A DNA stretch of 7,580 nucleotides. Source: CAZQEZ01 sp964592475 (GTDB taxonomy: Bacteria; Bacteroidota; Bacteroidia; Cytophagales; Cyclobacteriaceae). Numbering within the stretch: position 1 is the first letter of the stretch; the number at the start of each line of letters is the position of its first letter. This document shows positions 5,092 to 7,580 of the stretch, piece after piece. The notes under the pieces are model-generated. The model searched no databases and was not told the DNA's origin. It worked only from the letters and a program-made list of their open reading frames with translations. The position numbers and the translations under genes are program-made. The stretch is from the NCBI GenBank assembly GCA_964592475.1, contig CAZQEZ010000185.1:1-7580 (forward strand), read 5' to 3'.

Positions 5092-6105
5092 ATGAAAATT
5101 GTAATAGCAGGTGGAAAAGGATATTTGGGCAAAGTATTGGAAAAATATTTTACTGAAGAAGAAATAGTAATATTGACCAGGAAACCAGAAAAAAACAATC
5201 ACATCTATTGGGATGGTAAATCTCTGGGCAAGTGGCAAAAAGCATTGGATAAGGCGGATGTACTCATCAACCTGGCTGGAAAATCGGTTGATTGTAGATA
5301 CTCGCCAAATAATAAACAGCAAATATTAGACTCGCGCTTACAATCTACCAGAATATTAGGAGAAGCTTTGCAACATTGCAATAAACCACCTTCAGTCTGG
5401 ATAAATGCTTCTTCTGCTACTATATACCAGCATTCTATCAATCAACCAATGGATGAGAAAACGGGAAAAATTGGTGATGATTTTTCCATGAATGTATGTA
5501 AAGCTTGGGAAAACGAGTTTTTTAAAAACAGCTTGACCAATGTAAGACAAATAGCTATTCGAACTGCAATAGTAATTGGTGAAAAAAGTGCAGCTTTTGG
5601 AAAACTAAAATGGCTTAGCTTGCTAGGCATGGGTGGCAAAAGCGGTACAGGTAGGCAAATGATAAGCTGGTTACATGAAGAAGATTTTGCTCGGGCTCTG
5701 GCATTTATCATTACTCAACCTAGCATTACAGGTGTGGTTAATGTTTCCGCGCCCTACCCCATCGAGAATTATGCCTTTATGAAAAATTTACGCATTGCAT
5801 TAGGCATGCCCCTGGGAATTCCTCAACCTAAATGGTTGATAAAGATAGGTGCCTGGCTGTTAGGCACCGAAAGTGAACTTGTGCTTAAAAGCAGGTTTGT
5901 AGTACCTGATAAGTTAATGAAAGCAGGTTTTATATTTAAGTATCGGAGGGTAAGCGCAGCCTTTAAAGCAATATTGAAAGGAAAAATAGTAATAACTCCA
6001 CGAGGATGGGCTGCTAGTGCCAAAAAAGATAAATTACTGTTTATAAAAGAGGTTTCAGCATCAAAGTATTACAAGATAAATAAAAAAGCTTTGGAAATGA
6101 AATAA
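5092..6105 (+). CDS. TIGR01777-type (SDR39U1-like) NAD(P)-binding oxidoreductase/epimerase
   Basis: The 337-residue protein is an extended short-chain dehydrogenase of the TIGR01777 / YfcH / SDR39U1 group, cytoplasmic and with an unestablished substrate. It opens with MKIVIAGGKGYLG, a GGxGxxG dinucleotide-binding loop. The group's diagnostic LINLAGKSVDCRY (58-70) and ILDSRLQSTR (78-87) follow, then NASSATIYQH (105-114) where the active-site Tyr112 lies, VCKAWE (135-140), and SWLHEEDFARAL (192-203). A DUF1731-like C-terminal part (about 245-295) contains PKWLIKIGAWLLG and the end GFIFKYRRVSAAFKAIL. About 40 basic residues beyond that are unusual for the group. The start at 5092 is chosen because the Rossmann strand begins there; an upstream GTG at 5035 in the same frame falls inside the hairpin. 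The gene follows a GbsR-like regulator and an operator-like dyad. Confidence 0.9.
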   Translation: MKIVIAGGKGYLGKVLEKYFTEEEIVILTRKPEKNNHIYWDGKSLGKWQKALDKADVLINLAGKSVDCRYSPNNKQQILDSRLQSTRILGEALQHCNKPPSVWINASSATIYQHSINQPMDEKTGKIGDDFSMNVCKAWENEFFKNSLTNVRQIAIRTAIVIGEKSAAFGKLKWLSLLGMGGKSGTGRQMISWLHEEDFARALAFIITQPSITGVVNVSAPYPIENYAFMKNLRIALGMPLGIPQPKWLIKIGAWLLGTESELVLKSRFVVPDKLMKAGFIFKYRRVSAAFKAILKGKIVITPRGWAASAKKDKLLFIKEVSASKYYKINKKALEMK

Positions 6106-6135
6106 ATTTTACTGGGATCATATAACTTTTAATTC

Positions 6136-6143
6136 TAATTTTG
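6136..6143 (+). promoter_or_regulatory. Candidate -7 promoter box for the FmdB-like gene
   Basis: TAATTTTG matches TAnnTTTG exactly and lies 52 bases before the ATG at 6196, within the 90-base spacer. The -33 position carries TGGG rather than TTTG, so support is partial. No terminator is seen after the oxidoreductase, so read-through transcription is also possible. Confidence 0.35.
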
Positions 6144-6195
6144 CGTTTCTGTTTTTGTGAATTAATAAGTTCTTGTAAATTAATATTTCAAAAAA

Positions 6196-6453
6196 ATGCC
6201 AACTTATATATATGTCCACCCAGATACTCAAGAAGAAGTAGCTATTTTTCATGCAATGAGTGAGGTAAAAAATCCATCACAAAATTTGCTCAAGCAAATT
6301 ACATTGCCTGATGGCAGACTGATGACAAGAAAAGTAGTAGCTCCTGCTCTTTTAGGTTTTGATAATTTAGGACGCTCCGTTAAAAAGTCTGATGAAGGCG
6401 GTATCAAAACCGAAAGTAAACCCAAAAGCGAGCCGGTAGCCAAAGCCTCCTGA
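6196..6453 (+). CDS. Cysteine-less FmdB-like small protein
   Basis: The 85-residue protein begins MPTYIYVHPDTQEEVAIFHAMSE. This matches the frame of FmdB-type putative regulatory proteins (MPTYEYxCxxCGxxFExxxxMSE), but the zinc-ribbon cysteines are replaced: where CxxC is expected there is VHPDT, and the whole protein has no Cys. The middle (about 30-65) has ITLPDGRLMTRKVVAPALLGFDNLGRSV, and the last 20 residues are a Lys/Ser/Glu-rich, probably disordered tail. It therefore cannot bind zinc in the usual way. I recall phage and Bacteroidota proteins starting MPTYIYKHP that show the same change. The function is unknown. It is probably a single-gene unit with its own -7 box and terminator. The gene is real on start, composition and terminator; the FmdB relation is a motif-based inference. 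Confidence 0.75.
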   Translation: MPTYIYVHPDTQEEVAIFHAMSEVKNPSQNLLKQITLPDGRLMTRKVVAPALLGFDNLGRSVKKSDEGGIKTESKPKSEPVAKAS

Positions 6454-6462
6454 AGTCATTGT

Positions 6463-6487
6463 GCCCTTTAAAAAGGGCTTTTATTTT
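6463..6487 (+). terminator. Intrinsic terminator after the FmdB-like gene
   Basis: GCCCTT (6463-6468) pairs with AAGGGC (6473-6478) across a TAAA loop, followed by TTTTATTTT. It begins 9 bases after the stop codon and is a typical rho-independent terminator. It ends 25 bases before the next ATG, so the following gene needs its own promoter or read-through. Confidence 0.85.
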
Positions 6488-6512
6488 AGCATTAAAATGA
6501 ATATATTATCAT

Positions 6513-7412
6513 ATGTTTTTATTTTTGTATTTAGAAAAGTACATCAAAATAATATCTGACAGCTTTACGGGCTATGCCAGTTATCTATGGCAAGAAATTA
6601 CCTCCCCGGCCTGGAACAGCTATTTTTATTGGCTGGTCGCGATTTCATTGTTTGTCTGGGCACTAGAAATTATTCTTCCCTGGCGAAAAACACAAAAAGC
6701 TTTTCGCAAAGATTTCTGGCTGGATGGGTTTTACATGTTTTTCAATTTCTTCCTTTTTTCTTTGATTGCCTACAACGCCATCAGTAACGTGGCAGTTGAA
6801 TTTTTCAACGACTTCCTGGCTTTATTTGGAATGACTAACATAGTAGCAATCGAGATTGATAGCTGGCCTCCCTGGCTACAGTTGTTATTTTTATTTATAA
6901 TTGCCGATTTTATACAATGGAACACGCACAGGTTACTACATAGAGTGCCTTGGTTGTGGGAATTTCATAAATTGCATCATAGCGTTAAGGAGATGGGATT
7001 TGCTGCACATCTACGCTATCATTGGATGGAAACCATCGTGTACAAATCCATCCAATACCTTCCCCTGGCAATGATTGGTTTCAGTCTGCTCGATTTTTTT
7101 GCTGTACATATTTTTGCGCTCGCCATAGGCCACCTCAACCATGCCAATCTTAATTGGAATTATGGCCCGTTGAAATATATCTTTAATAGTCCGCGGATGC
7201 ACATTTGGCATCATGCCAGAAAGTTGCCTGCACAACATCGCCATGGAGTAAATTATGGAATAAGCCTAAGCATTTGGGATTATCTATTTGCTACCGCCTA
7301 TACTCCTGCAACGGGTAGAGATATTGAACTTGGCTTTCCGGATGACGAGAAATTTCCCAAAAGTTTTACACAACAAATTATTTATCCTTTAAAACCTAAA
7401 CTGAAAAGATGA
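6513..7412 (+). CDS. Sterol desaturase / fatty acid hydroxylase superfamily membrane protein
   Basis: The 299-residue integral membrane protein belongs to the di-iron hydroxylase superfamily (PF04116-like), acting in the cytoplasmic membrane on an unknown lipid or isoprenoid. The histidine clusters are intact: HRLLH (139-143, HxxxH), HKLHH (152-156, HxxHH), HLNH (207-210) and HIWHH (230-234, HxxHH), with His242 and His244 further on. Hydrophobic segments lie at about 38-56, 70-91, 122-137 and 175-206. The length fits the family. The start is uncertain: the ATG gives MFLFLYLEKYIKI, while relatives tend to begin near the LEKYIKI segment, so an in-frame TTG at 6525 is possible. A TAnnTTTG match (6520-6527) inside the first codons adds to the doubt. 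Its stop overlaps the next start by four bases (ATGA). Confidence 0.92.
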   Translation: MFLFLYLEKYIKIISDSFTGYASYLWQEITSPAWNSYFYWLVAISLFVWALEIILPWRKTQKAFRKDFWLDGFYMFFNFFLFSLIAYNAISNVAVEFFNDFLALFGMTNIVAIEIDSWPPWLQLLFLFIIADFIQWNTHRLLHRVPWLWEFHKLHHSVKEMGFAAHLRYHWMETIVYKSIQYLPLAMIGFSLLDFFAVHIFALAIGHLNHANLNWNYGPLKYIFNSPRMHIWHHARKLPAQHRHGVNYGISLSIWDYLFATAYTPATGRDIELGFPDDEKFPKSFTQQIIYPLKPKLKR

Positions 7413-7580
7413 AAAATGAAGGCAAACTATTCGGACCATTAATTTTAATAAGCCTATCGCTGGGGCTAGCACCCTTTTTTCCGGAACCTCACATACTGGG
7501 AAAACTCCGCTGGGTATTGGGTGGCGCCAACGGAATGCAACCTATGGACTGGTTTGACTTGTTGCTACATGGTACACCAT
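7409..7580 (+). CDS. Small membrane protein, N-terminal part (runs off right edge)
   Basis: Fifty-seven codons are visible from the ATG at 7409, which overlaps the desaturase stop. Residues 8-24 form one hydrophobic segment (FGPLILISLSLGLAPFF), followed by PEPHILGKLRWVLGG (25-39), MQPMDWFDLLLHGTP (43-57) and then the window edge. The pattern APxxPEPHxxxKLxxxxxG, then PxDxxDLLxHGxP, recalls a family of about 65-75-residue inner-membrane proteins that automated pipelines sometimes name 'RND transporter', which is too small to be a transporter and is probably a misnomer. A second hydrophobic segment would be expected just beyond the edge. Coupling to the desaturase suggests an accessory or partner role, which is inference. 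The gene call is firm; the function is unknown. Confidence 0.75.
   Translation, partial: MKNEGKLFGPLILISLSLGLAPFFPEPHILGKLRWVLGGANGMQPMDWFDLLLHGTP

Noticed and set aside
5044..6023. Several minus-strand frames within and before the oxidoreductase gene
   Set aside because: All are shadows of the plus-strand gene, without motifs or plausible starts.
6249..6443. 64-residue minus-strand frame in the FmdB-like gene
   Set aside because: No independent support; the plus-strand frame has the family-like opening and the terminator.
6587..6787. 66-residue plus-strand frame inside the desaturase gene
   Set aside because: Out-of-frame shadow within a gene whose frame carries all the histidine clusters.
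7081..7098. TTTCAGT half-site inside the desaturase gene
   Set aside because: The second arm is missing, so it does not form the palindrome.

Overview
The window looks like chromosomal DNA of a Bacteroidota species, probably from the Cytophagia/Flammeovirga side of the phylum. It is AT-rich with no Shine-Dalgarno-like sequences before the starts. It carries several matches to the Bacteroidota promoter pattern (TTTG, about 19 bases, TAnnTTTG), a choice-of-anchor L surface protein, a Lacal_2735-type small protein, and a tyrosine-pathway aminotransferase of the Bacteroidota type. No mobile element, tRNA, rRNA or CRISPR array is visible.

Left part (1-2013). The 5' end of a secreted choice-of-anchor L protein points left, divergent from an exported Cys-type S1 sulfatase (399-1730). 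A 56-residue gene of the Lacal_2735 family (1809-1979) follows and closes with a clear intrinsic terminator.

Centre (2014-4311). This is a two-gene tyrosine operon: a class I/II aminotransferase and a prephenate dehydrogenase (tyrA) overlapping by four bases. In front of it lies the most interesting part of the window. A near-consensus promoter (2053-2083) is followed about 20 bases later by a 29-codon reading frame (2107-2196) whose last 13 residues include five tyrosines. A small hairpin follows, then the aminotransferase start. This is the architecture expected of tyrosine-sensing leader-peptide attenuation, and I know of no such element described for this gene pair.

Right-centre (4312-6105). 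A GbsR/MarR-like regulator gene is preceded, 8 bases before its ATG, by an 18-bp palindrome (8-bp arms, 2-bp centre). A related palindrome of the same length (14 of 18 positions identical) lies just after the gene, in front of a TIGR01777-type nucleotide-sugar-epimerase-like oxidoreductase. This suggests a regulator that controls itself and its neighbour. A separate 12-bp-arm hairpin sits 25 bases before the oxidoreductase start.

Right part (6106-7580). An 85-residue FmdB-like protein that has lost all its zinc-ribbon cysteines ends in a terminator. Then comes a fatty-acid-hydroxylase/sterol-desaturase-type membrane di-iron protein, overlapped by four bases by a small membrane protein that runs off the window. 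Functions come from motif recognition alone; no database search was possible.
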